From NCBI RefSeq assembly GCF_032884065.1, contig NC_088868.1, positions 9,500,234 to 9,564,233 of the forward strand: a stretch of DNA of 64,000 nt, written 5' to 3'. This DNA comes from Artemia franciscana. Lineage: Eukaryota > Arthropoda > Branchiopoda > Anostraca > Artemiidae. The position numbers were made by a program, and so were the translations under genes. Below, one piece after another: positions 45,450 to 56,462 of the stretch (the stretch's first letter is position 1; every line of letters begins with the position of its first letter). The notes under the pieces are model-generated. The model ran no database searches. It saw nothing but the letters and a program-made list of their open reading frames with translations, and was not told the DNA's origin.

Positions 45450-48045
45450 TCGAGGAAATTCGTCTCCATCTTCCATTCTCCTTAATATTTCTCATAAATT
45501 ATCTGCTGACTGAAATTCAACCCCTTGATCCCAATCCTTCGTCACAATTAAACGTCTGCTGATTAAATTTAGCCCTCTTGATCATAATTCATCATCAAAA
45601 TTAGTCTTCTGCTGACTGAAATTAAACCCCTTGATCACAATTCAAGGTTACAATTAATCGTCTGCTGACTGAAATTAGACCCCTTGATCACAATTCATCG
45701 TTGCAATTAATAGTCTGCTGACTGAAATTGGACTCCTTGACCACAATTCATCGTCACAATTAATCGTCTGCTGACCGAAATAAGACCCTTTGATCACAGT
45801 TCATCGTCACAATTGATCGTCTGCTGACTGAAATTAAACCCCTTGATCACAATTCATCGTCACAATTAATCGTCTGCAGACTGAAATTAGACCCCTTGAT
45901 CACAATTCATCGTCACAATTAATCGTCTGCTGACTGAAATTAAACCCCTTGATCACAATTCATCGACACAATTAACCGTCTGCTGACTGAAATTGGACTC
46001 CTTGATCACAATTAATCGTCTGCTGACTGAAATAAGACCCCTTGATCACAGTTCATCGTCACAATTAATCATCTGCTGACTGAAATTAAACCCCTTGATC
46101 ACAATTCATCGTCACAAATAATCATCTGCTGACTGAAATTGGACACCTTGATCACAATTCATCGTCACAATTAACCGTCTGCTGACTGAAATAAGACCCT
46201 TTGATCACAGTTCATCGTCACAATTGATCGTCTGCTGACTGAAATTAGACCCCTTAATCACAATTCATCGTCACAATTAATCGCCTGCAGACTGAAATTA
46301 CACCCCTTGATCCCAATTCTTCGTCACAATTAAACGTCTGCTGATTAAATTTGGCCCTCTTGATCACAATTCATCATCACAGTTTGTCGTCTGCTGACTG
46401 AAATAAGACCCCTTAATTACAGTTCATCGTCACAATTAATCGTCTACTGACTGAAATTAAACCCCTTGATCACAATTCATCGTCACAATTAACCATCTGC
46501 TGACTGAAATTGGACTCGTTGATCACAATTCATCGTCACAATTGATCGTCTGCTGACTGAAATAAGACCCTTTGATCACAGTTCATCGTCACAATTGATC
46601 GTCTGCTGACTGAAATTAAACCCCTTGATCACAATTCATCGTCACAATTAATCGTCTGCAGACTGAAATTAGACCCCTTGATCACAATTCATCGTCACAA
46701 TTAATCGTCTGCTGACTGAAATTAAACCCCTTGATCACAATTCATCGTCACAATTAACCGTCTGCTGACTGAAATTGGACTCCTGGATCACAATCCATCG
46801 TCACAATTAATCGTCTGCTGACTGAAATAAGACCCCTTGATCACAGTTCATCGTCACAATTAATCATATGCTGACTAAAATTAAACCCCTTGATCACAAT
46901 TCATCGTCACAACTAACCGTCTGCTGACTGAAATTAGACTCCTTGATCACAATTCATCGTCACAATTGATCGTCTGCTGACTGAAATAAGACCCTTTGAT
47001 CACAGTTCATCGTCACAATTGATCGTCTGCTGACTGAAAATAAACCCCTTGATCACAGTTCATCGCCACAATTAATCATCTGCTGACTGAAATTGGACAC
47101 CTTGATCACAATTCATCGTCACAATTAACCGTCTGCTGACTGACATAAGACCCTTTGATCACAGTTCATCGTCACAATTGATCGTCTGCTGACTGAAATT
47201 AGACCCCTTGATCACAATTCATCGTCACAATTAATCGCCTGCAGACTGAAATTACACCCCTTGATCCCAATTCTTCGTCACAATTAAACGTCTGCTGATT
47301 AAATTTGGCCCTCTTGATCACAATTCATCATCACAGTTAGTCGTCTGCTGACCGAAATAAGACCCCTTGATTACAGTTCATCGTCACAATTAATCGTCTG
47401 CTGACTGAAATTAAACCCCTTGATCACAATTCATCGTCACAATTAACCATCTGCTGACTGAAATTGGACCACAATTCATCGTCACAATTAATCGTCTGCA
47501 GACTGAAATTAGACCCCTTGATCCCAATTCTTTGTCACAATTAAACGTCTGCTGATTAAATTGGACCACATTTGATCACAATTCATCGTCACAATTAATC
47601 GTCTGCAGACTGAAATTAGACCCCTTGATCCCAATTCTTCGTCACAATTAAACGTCTGCTGATTAAATTTTGCCCTCTTGATCACAATTCATCATCACAG
47701 TTTGTCGTCTGCTGACTGAAATAAGACCCCTTAATTACAGTTCATCGTCACAATTAATCGTCTGCTGACTGAAATTAAACCCCTTGATCACAGTTCATCG
47801 TCACAATTAATCATCTGCTGACTGAAATTGGACTCCTTGATCACAATTCATCGTCACAATTCGTCTGCTGACTGAAATTAGACCCTTTGATCACAATTCA
47901 TCGTCACAATTGATCGTCTGCTGACTGAAATTAAACCCCTTGATCACAATTCATCGTCTGCAGACTGAAATTAGACCCCTTGATCACAATTCATCGTCAC
48001 AATTAATCGTCTGCTGACTGAAATTAGACCCCTTGGTCACAGTTA
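45450..48045. repeat. 53-bp intronic minisatellite (~48 units) with higher-order blocks
   Basis: The unit is 'tgatcacaattcatcgtcac' + 'aattaatcgtctgctgactg' + 'aaattaaacccct'. A divergent marker variant, 'cccaattcttcgtcacaatt' with 'ctgctgattaaatttg', recurs near 45525, 46312, 47268, 47520 and 47630. The spacing 46312 to 47268 is about 956 bases, equal to 18 units, which suggests block duplication. It lies inside a PSMA7 intron and is non-coding (53 is not a multiple of 3). Confidence 0.95.
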
Positions 48046-49450
48046 CTCGGAATAGATTACACTGAGGAGAAGGAATTGAGTCACCTGGACTTTTTGAACG
48101 GATGATAACTGTAATCAGAGGCCATAACGATACATGCAAGTGTTTTCTTTGTGAAACCGTGGCTGATAAGAGATTGGGTTAATCAAATTTGTAAGCAACG
48201 ATTGTTTGATTAATTAACCGCCTAGCCTATTGCTATGTAACACAGCAGGTCAATTGAACTTTGAACGACAATAGCAAGAGATTGATCAGTTTGAGTTTTG
48301 ACATCGAGATAAATAGTATTCAACTCAACACAGTTTTATATCAAATTGAGTTACTCACCTGTTTCTTTTTACCTAGCGAAGGTTGGTCTCCTTGTATTAA
48401 CGTAACCAGAGTAATAAAAATTCAAAAAACACGCTGTATGATCGCACATAAAGAAAGAGGGGTGGAAAACGCCAAATATCATTTTCGTCTAATTCTGTAT
48501 TAAAACACCAATTCAATTACTTTGTTAAGATAGAAACAAAATATTTCTAACAATTAATTTTTTTTTTAACGATCAGCGTTTTAAAAACTTTACCACATTC
48601 ATGACATCTATCCAAAATGGCAGGCATCATGTTTATCTTTTCCTACATTACCTGTCTTATAGTTTTGACTTTTTTTTTGGATAAATTCATACTTTTTGAT
48701 CATCTAACAATAAAATTTTTTATTAGAGATATTTTTCTTCTTACACAAACACTTTTTGTAAGAATGATTATAACTGATTGAAATGCATTACCAAACTAGA
48801 GCGAAAATCAACATTAAAACTTAAGACAAACGACATTTAAACAATTAAATGATGCTTTCCTGAAAGCGTGGTAGAGGACGATGTCTCCCATGGAAGGGAG
48901 GTACCATATTCCAAATCTTTTGACACTTTCTGAAAACTGAAAAATGCACTTTTTTACACATTTCTTTTGCAAATGAACTTCGGAAGAAAAATGGCATACA
49001 GTCAGGAAGCAATTTGTAATCCATCAACTTTATTTACCTTTTAGTGTAATATTTAATAAACATACTTCTCTTAAGATCCCAAACTCGGGGCTGGGATCCC
49101 GAAATTTTAAGAGAAGTCCCAAGGAGTGGCAGCCATTCCAGGGAGCAAGCCTTAAGTTAGAAAAATTTTAAAAATCTATATCTGCCAGAATAATAAAACC
49201 TACGATTGCCATAAAGCAGTCTGAAAAAAAAATACCGATTTAAATATTTTGAATTCTTTTTCTGTAGAGAAAAAAAAAATATGTACATAGATTAATAACA
49301 ATTTGAACCTAAAAATAAATCTAATATTTCCTTCACTTTTCCCGCAGTACATCTTAGAATATCCTAACCCATTTGTTATTGCATCTTTAAAACCTTTTAA
49401 CACTTACAAAACAGAGGGATAACACGCTCTTAACCACAAAAGGAATACGG
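48046..49450 (-). other. PSMA7 intron, non-repetitive part
   Basis: No exon or RNA gene was recognised. A small palindrome lies at about 49065-49117: ACTTCTCTTAA at 49065-49075 against TTAAGAGAAGT at 49107-49117, with inner GATCCC and GGGATC. Confidence 0.4.
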
Positions 49451-49478
49451 AGGATATTGAACCCCAAACACTGAAGGT

Positions 49479-49694
49479 CTACTACTACTACTACTACTAC
49501 TGATAACTCACTGCAGCACCAAGCCGCTTGAGGCCAACACAGCTACACACGCTCCTCCTCTAACCTAATCTATTCAAGGCCTCCCTCTTTACACTATCCC
49601 AAGAAGCTCCCATCTCCTTTAGATCTTTATTTATGACATCCTCCCAACCCAAACGAGGACGACCTGCTTTTCGTGTAGCCCCAGACGGTTTGCC
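49479..49694 (-). pseudogene. RTE-like LINE 3' end with (CTA)n tail
   Basis: On the minus strand 49694-49560 reads 'RKAGRPRLGWEDVINKDLKE', then 'MGASWDSVKREALNRLG', and a TAG stop. The GRPR..W...V..DLK.MG pattern is the conserved C-terminus of RTE-type LINEs. A short 3' UTR of about 58 bases follows, and the copy ends in a (TAG)n/(CTA)n microsatellite at 49479-49501. Short tandem repeats are the normal 3' end of RTE elements. The copy is severely 5'-truncated. Confidence 0.75.
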
Positions 49695-50050
49695 ACACAA
49701 AACAAAGAAAAAGAAAATTCGAAATTAGATTTTTTTTTTTTTTGACGTTCTATGTCAAGTGCAAACCACACGATAGTATTTATGACTGAGAATGAAAAAG
49801 CACATATTTATACCAGACAATTGAACCGATCAGGAACGAATTTGCTCAAGTCCCCAAAATATACCGCACAAGAACTTGTTACCGTATCAACGGTAGACCA
49901 AGTACACAATAACTGTCGGAATTTAGCACACATTTTTCTAGTATTAGATCTGAGCGATGAAAATAAATTTTAACAAATATATAAATTGCTATATACACAA
50001 AATATACGAATTGTCAAATATATAAAATCCTCGTTCCTATGTCAAATTTG

Positions 50051-50117
<67 letters not shown>

Positions 50118-50284
50118 ATGCCACAATTTCTAACAGGTATGCTTAGCGAAATAAAACGGAAGGCGTCGCTCAGTCAATCCCTTATGCAAGCAACAATGTT
50201 TCCCATGGAGCACTCTCCAACTTTCTGTAAAATATTATAAATACTAAGCGACTTTTGCCACGTGGAACGCTAAGAAAACACTAC
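49695..50284 (-). other. PSMA7 intron, left part with poly-A run
   Basis: A run of about 64 A lies at 50053-50116. Nothing coding was recognised. An apparent poly-lysine ORF is an artefact of the A run. Confidence 0.6.
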
Positions 50285-50467
50285 CTTTAGAGGCTGTCCT
50301 TTTTTCATTACAGCAATCTCCAAGTTCTTCCCTCCGGATTGAACAACCTCCAACAAAGCTTTAATTGCCAGTCGTACTGCTTTATCTTCTGTTTCAACAG
50401 CAGTATCTGAATAATGCTTTTCCAGATACTCCCGAACGCTCTTGCCGCTGCGGCCCGTAGCATTAGC
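50285..50467 (-). CDS. PSMA7: PSMA7, penultimate coding exon
   Basis: One hundred and eighty-three bases encode 61 residues beginning '[20 protein letters not shown]' and including '[19 protein letters not shown]'. The family sequence has the equivalent ..GR.AKSVREFLEKNY...[15 protein letters not shown]. The acceptor is 'ttttttgcacag' and the donor 'gtagtg', both canonical, and both junctions are phase 0. It encodes part of the alpha-fold core (late helices and strands). The exon joins in frame to 56329-56462 upstream and 42454-42546 downstream. Confidence 0.95.
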
Positions 50468-50834
50468 CTGTGCAAAAAAACAAAAAACAAATAAACAAAC
50501 TATAACGAACAATTACAAACAAACGGTTTAAAATAAAAACGGGCCATGTTCCAGAAACAAGGATCTTTTACAATACTTTTCTAGGGACTTTAATAATGTT
50601 TTTCAAAGAGACTCAGTCCAGAAACTAAATAAAAAAACTAACAAGTTTTTTTTAACTGAAAGTAAGGAGCGACATTAAAACTTAAAACGAACAGAAATCA
50701 CTTCGTATATGAAAGGGGCTGTTTCCTCATCAACGCCCCGCTCTTCACGTTAAAGTTTGACTCTTTCTCTCAACTATTCTTTTTAAAACCGTAAAAAATT
50801 TTAGTGTAAAGAGCCCGTCATCGATAAATCCCGT

Positions 50835-51290
50835 CATCGATAGTATTAGAATCCGCCAGTCCCAGTGTCGGAAATATCTTGGTATTATTTACGGCCAGAC
50901 GCTTAGATCCACTAGAGGCCTGTTTACCGATTTAATCTATAGATCTATTCAATCGGCTTATGGAAAAACAGTCAAATGCAAGAGACCATTAGATGGTTTT
51001 ATTCTTTCAAAACTTTCAGTGCCATTTTTTCTCCCATAACTTGGTATATATCGCCCTTGTGGGAAATGTTGTCTCTCACCGAGTGTCGAAAAACACGGAA
51101 TACTTATTACCGTTACGCAAAAGTTTTGCTGGGACTTCCACTCTGTTTCTCTAACACGGAGATCTCATCGATATACGGAATATTCAATCCATCAAGTAAA
51201 GTGATCGACTAGGGCTTCTGTGCAATCTCTCAACAAGCTATACGATTCACCGATGACTCAACTACTTATATGATAATTGGAGTTGAGTTT
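50835..51290 (+). pseudogene. Decayed LINE RT tail
   Basis: The plus strand reads 'QCRKYLGIIYGQTLRST' (the YLG motif after RT) and later, in other frames, 'RKSFAGTST' and other fragments. Frameshifts and stops are frequent. It resembles the region after the RT palm of CR1-like elements. The (TA)n tract that follows may represent its expanded 3' tail. Confidence 0.45.
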
Positions 51291-51356
51291 TAGAGTCAGC
51301 TGATTTTTTCTCTTTTTTTTAACTGTTTTTTTTTTCTCATTTTTGTAATAAGTGGG

Positions 51357-51456
<100 letters not shown>

Positions 51457-51769
51457 CTGTCCAGACTAGAAATTAATTTAGTTTAATTCTTTTCCTAAAT
51501 CTTTTCTAAATGAATCTTTTTTACATTATGTGGAATCTAGAGGTTTATTATTGTGGTTGTTCTTTGGTGCGTAATAGACCTAGGAGAAACATGTGGTTAT
51601 GAATATGAGCAGAGAATGCAGTGTCTAAACTTTAGGTAAATTTTTTCCCGAAGGCGAATTTACCGGCAAAATACATCGATGTCGTGTCGGTAGGATATTG
51701 ATATATCGGTATCGGACTCCAAAAATTCATATCAGTCATGCCCTAGCCAAGACCTAGAGCTTCTACATA

Positions 51770-52050
51770 CGAAGAGTTCAGAAACAAGACGGACAAATTC
51801 TCGGAAAATAATTTTTTACGATGCTTTTCTAGCTACTTCAATAACAGTTTTAGACCGGACTAAGTCCAGAAAGAAAAAGCTTGCTGCATTTTTTTTTTCT
51901 CAAAAATTTCCATATACTCTTGTTATTGTAGCATGTAGTATTAGCCTGAATAAAAAATTAAAGGTAAAATATCAACTATACAGAGTTACATATGAAGCGT
52001 TTGGTATAAAAACAGGCCAAGTCTAAAAAAAAGGAATTTTGAAACTCGTA
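51770..52050 (-). pseudogene. Decayed duplicate of the PSMA7 exon edge and adjoining intron
   Basis: 51891-51950 resembles the acceptor edge of the exon at 50285-50467 and the adjoining intron. 'gtagtattagcctgaataaa' compares with 'gtagcattagcctgtgcaaa', and 'ataaaaacaggccaagtct' with 'ataaaaacgggccatgttcc'. The preceding 51780-51870 resembles 50540-50630 ('cttttctag' then 'agtccagaaa'). The reading frame and acceptor are lost. It looks like an old tandem duplication inside the intron. Confidence 0.5.
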
Positions 52051-54645
52051 TCAACAAAAAACTGAAATTTTAAACAGACAGAAAGTTTAGAAAGTTTAAA
52101 CAAACCCTATCCCGATAAAATGTCTTTGATATTTGAAAGAAATCAGAAGACTTTCGAACATAAATTTAAGGAATCGGCTGAAGTATCAAATCCAAAACAT
52201 ATCCGAAAGTTTTATTGACCTAGCCAAACTGCTTATCCTTTAACTATCAAAGAAAAGTAGCCCAGAAAGTACCCCACCCCCTAATTTGTATAATAAAGAA
52301 TACTTAACCAGGAGAGACCATAGAAACGAAAGCACGATGGCGGGAGATCGAGGGTGGATTTCAACAGAAACACGGATGAAATACTGAGAAGAAAGCGAAG
52401 TAGAAAAGTAATGGCCCCACAGGCCTCCATAAAACACAAGTCAAGCTAGAAAAACGATATAAACTATTTTTCTCCAGTATTCGACAAAAGCAGCTTGTTT
52501 TAGAATAGTTTAGATAGGTCAGGAGGTAAATCCTCACCGAAGCGAGAACTTTACTAATTTTTTGAAAATTTTTAGGATTTTTTTTTGAAAAAAGAAAACA
52601 GACTTTCTTTTTGGGTGTTTAAAAGTTAAAAAAAACTTAGGTCTACAATTCCTCTTAATTCTGTGTGCTCTAAACAAAATTCCCTGATAACAAGAATTAA
52701 GAAAAGCAATTAGAAAAGGAAAGAGGTTTTAAAGTGTTTTCAATTCTAAATATACAAGGCATGCAGAACGATTGCAAATGGAAGTGAAGAAAAAGTTTAT
52801 TCCAAGCGCATAGTTGAACGGAGAAACATTGTTACAAAGATGATTTTTTTTTTTTTGATGAGCAGACACAAAGAAGAGGTTATTAAACAATCGGGACATA
52901 TCTATAAACCAAAGAGCTAAAAATGTAAAGGACATCTATAATTTCAGGCTTAATTTAGGGGAGGGGTCAGCTGGTTATTGGGGAGGGACAACCTGTGTGC
53001 AATACTTAAGAGCTTGGTAGCTGTATGCAATACTTAAGAGCTTGGTAACTAATTATTTTGTTTCTGTAAACTTTTACAAAAGCATTTGAGCATACATCTC
53101 GGCGATATTCAAAAAGTTTTTTTTTTTACTTTACCAAAGCTCTGAAACAATGAATAGGCCTCTGAAACAATATTGAATTATTTCAACTACTTTAAATTAT
53201 TAATTCTAACAGCTTTTTCCAAATAAAAACAAATTTTGCACTAGAATAGTAAAATGAATAAAACAATATTTGATAGAAATTTGAGACAATAGTTTCAATT
53301 AAATATATATATTGGAAGTCGAGCGCACATCTAATTTTACCCTTCACAACGACTTTTCATTACTATTAAATACTTAATTCAGGGGAATCTAGAGGTCCAC
53401 CACAACAGAAATGTGAAAATCCTATATAAATTGAACTCTTTGAACACAAGTAAAAAGGTAAAGACAATGAAGCAGCAAATTAGACAGAAATAAAAATAAC
53501 TTCCATGTAGACATGACAAAAAGAACAAATTGAAATAGAATTAGCATTTATACTTTCTCTGCTAAAATTCCTTCTACTTTCTATGCTCCTTTACTCGATA
53601 TATTCTTTCTACGATTTTTACATATTTTCCTTTGAAGTCAGTCCAAAAAACTCCTTCTCCCGATAAATTGACAAATTTTGGGGTAAGATTAAATTTTAAA
53701 GTGTTTTTCTCTTTCCATGAGGAAGAAATGTCTCTCCCCCCCCCGTGTTAGGCTTAATGGTGGACGAGGAAAATACAGAAAAATTAATTTCTAAAATATT
53801 ACATTTTTTTGAAATCTTAATGAGGAGTCCGGAAACCAAATTGATTAGCTTTACCTTGGAATTTTGAGATTTTAAACCCCACGAAAACAATAAGTAGGAT
53901 TGCCGAAAAATGCAACAAACTTTCTGCTACTTATTAAATGATTTTTTAAAGTCAACAGAACATAGGCTATTTAAATTCAGTTCACACAATTAAACAGAAA
54001 AAAATTGTAATTTTTCCCAACAAGATTATTGGTCCCTCGTTTTATCGATTTGTTTAAGGATTTGGTCGATCTGGTGTCGAATCTATTTATAATTATGCTA
54101 AAATATATATTTTACTTATCCAAAACTACTGCAAAATACCCCCTCGAAAGAAACATTCCTAAGTAGATATTTTGTATCTAAGCATATTTGTTCCACTGGT
54201 AATTCTAAATTTTTTTTCAAGATTGTAGTTTGTCAGTGAGAAAAACATATCTTTATGGTATTCAGAATCTAGATCATCAACTCACAATTATGATTGTCAA
54301 TAAAACAGTATTTGATGCTCTAAATTGTCATCTGAACAGCATATTTAAAAACCCATTACATTAGCTTACAATCCGACTTGTCAGTGAAAAAGGTTACGAA
54401 CAATCCTGACATTTTGACAGTGTTTCATCGTAAATGATTAGCTGACAGCAAATGGTAAAACACAACAGTATTGGGTCTCGAAACTGGTTGTAACCGGTAA
54501 TTTCCAGTAGATACGGCGTTTTTGATAATTCTTCAAGGACCAGCCTGTGGACAGGTTCCGTAGGCGTCACAAAAGCATTATTGACTTTCCACGTAGTAAT
54601 TGCATAGTTTAGTTGTGTTTTCCACGTATTCGAGATGTTATTTTG

Positions 54646-55260
54646 CGAGTTATTCCTTGATACTGCTTTCATTTTTCTTCAACTTTTTGTATCTTCTTTG
54701 AGACAAAACGTTTACTTCCTTGGTACGAGTTTTTCCTTGATACTGCTTTCATTTTTCTTCAACTTTTTGTATCTTCCTTGCCACGAAAAGTTTACTTCCT
54801 TGATACAAGTTTTTCCTTGATACTGCTTTCATTTTTCTTCAACTTTTTGTATCTTCCTTGATACAAAAAGTTTACTTCCTTGATGCGAGTTTTTCCTTGA
54901 TACTGCTTTCATTTTCTTCAACTTTTTGTATCTTCCTTGATACAAAAAGTTTACTTCCTTGATACGAATTTTTCCTTGATACTTCTTTCATTTTTCTTCA
55001 ACTTTTTGTATCTTCCTTGATACAAAAAGTTTACTTCCTTGATACAAGTTTTTCCTTGATACTTCTTTCATTTTTCTTCAACTTTTTGTATCTTCCTTGA
55101 TACAAAAAGTTTACTTCCTTGATAAAAGTTTCTCCTTGATGCTGCTTTCATTTTTCTTCAACTTTTTGTATCTTTCCTGATACAAAGAGTTTACTTCCTT
55201 GATACAAGTTTTTTCTTGATACTACTTTCATTTTTCTTCAACTTTTTGTATCTTTGTACT
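54646..55260. repeat. 80-bp intronic minisatellite (~7.7 units)
   Basis: The unit is 'ttttccttgatactgctttc' + 'atttttcttcaactttttgt' + 'atcttccttgatacaaaaag' + 'tttacttccttgatacgagt'. It repeats head to tail with few differences. It is non-coding and lies inside the PSMA7 intron. Confidence 0.95.
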
Positions 55261-55315
55261 CCTCTAAGGGCATTTTGTACTAGTAAAGAGGATTGAAATA
55301 AATAATTCTTATTTG

Positions 55316-55530
55316 ATGTGTAGCAGTTTTGTTTATTTTAGGGATGCTAATGCCCAAAGCTGCCACCTGTAGCACGAAAGTGCTATTTTAGCAGTATATC
55401 ATTATGTGTAGCATGTAGTACGTGCTCAGGGTTGCCATCCGTAGCACAAAAGTGCTATTTTAGCACCATTATTCATTTTTTTTTTGTAGTACCAAAAACC
55501 ACTGTGTAGCACGCAAAGTTGGACAATTGT
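55316..55530. repeat. GTAGCAC/AGTGCTA-rich repeat
   Basis: 'gtagcac(g/a)aaagtgctatttta' occurs twice about 90 bases apart with related fragments around it. Each contains a small dyad (TAGCAC/GTGCTA). It is an interspersed or locally duplicated element of unknown type. Confidence 0.5.
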
Positions 55531-55589
55531 AGCGCTTTAAGAACTGGCAATGGTGGCAACCCTTCTTCTGCGTCAATGATTGAAATTAC

Positions 55590-56062
55590 TTGTTCTTGTC
55601 CCACTTCTCCTGCCCACTACCTCCGCTCCAAGAAGTATCACCTTCCGCCAATCAAATCAGAAAGAGCTAGGTTCTCAATCAGATACCAGATTCCTCATAT
55701 TGTAAATAAACTTAACTTAGTAGAAATGTATCGAAGTTTCACAAGTCAATTTTCTTCGAAAAACATATTTCAAAAATAGTTCTTTGCCTGGATGTCGGGA
55801 TTGATTAATAATAGATTTTAGTATGTATTTTTCTGCGGATTTCTCTCGCTGGGGTGGTCTCCTCTATGATCTCCTACCTTGTATATTTTTTTCGTCTTAG
55901 TTTTTTTTCTCTTTTTGGAATTATTAGCATGATGAGACGTTGTGTTTTTTTTTCTATGCATTTGTACTGCCCCAGCCTTACGAGCTCTGCTCTCTGTTGG
56001 TGCATAATACTGTTTTTGTATATTTTTAATTTGAATTAATAAATATTGATTGATATTGTAAC
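55590..56062 (+). pseudogene. LINE 3' end (CR1/L2-like) with TTGAT-type tail
   Basis: The plus-strand peptide 'KKYHLPPIKSERARFSIRYQ' followed by 'IPHIVNKLN' resembles the last part of the C-terminal domain of CR1/L2-like RT proteins, where a basic stretch precedes FSIRYQGP..WN.L. A stop and a ~280-base 3' UTR follow, ending 'aataaatattgattgatatt', a short-repeat tail typical of these LINEs. The copy is heavily 5'-truncated and sits in the PSMA7 intron in antisense orientation. Confidence 0.65.
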
Positions 56063-56328
56063 AGAATGACTTCTATGAATTTTACAGATGTGCCATGTTG
56101 TTTACTACATAACATTGGAGTATTTTCTAATTTGGCCACCCCTTTTCTAGTCCAGTTAAAATTTTCTCAACTACGAAGTCCAACTAAAATAAACACATTT
56201 TTAATATTTTTAACAGAATTACATTTTAGTTGAATCAATTAAACACCTTCCTAAACGGCAGTTTTCGAGTACTATTATTTACAAAGAACTTGAATATTTG
56301 AAAAAAAAAGGGTAGACAAGGAACATAC

Positions 56329-56462
56329 TTTCCATTCGTGATAAACCCCTGAAGGATCTGTTTGGAACAGCCGTGGAGTGCCATCGTAATCAAATCCCGC
56401 AATAAGACAAGAAATACCAAACGGACGTCGACCGTTGCTCTGTGTGTATTTCTGCTTCAGAG
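56329..56462 (-). CDS. PSMA7: PSMA7, internal exon (most 5' exon found)
   Basis: This exon of 134 bases encodes 44 complete codons after two bases of a split serine-type codon. The peptide starts '[20 protein letters not shown]' and continues '[18 protein letters not shown]', ending YHEWK. It corresponds to about residue 114 onward of the ~248-residue family. The GRRPFG and [10 protein letters not shown] stretches are hallmarks of alpha-7 proteasome subunits. The acceptor is 'cttttctag' and the donor 'gtatgt'. It follows a phase-1 intron and precedes a phase-0 intron of 5861 bp. The upstream exons (N-terminal helix H0 and first beta sheet) were not found in 56463-64000. Confidence 0.95.

Noticed and set aside
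45450-48045. CRISPR-like impression from regularly spaced repeats
   Set aside because: The whole 53-bp unit is repeated with no unique spacers, it lies in a eukaryotic intron, and no cas genes are present.
50053-50116. Poly-A run as evidence of a processed pseudogene
   Set aside because: No coding sequence related to a host mRNA precedes it, and the ORF over it is poly-lysine from the run itself.
54394-54672. 92-codon minus-strand ORF in a PSMA7 intron as a nested gene
   Set aside because: No domain was recognised, and its start overlaps the 80-bp minisatellite. Open length alone is not enough in AT-rich DNA of this size.
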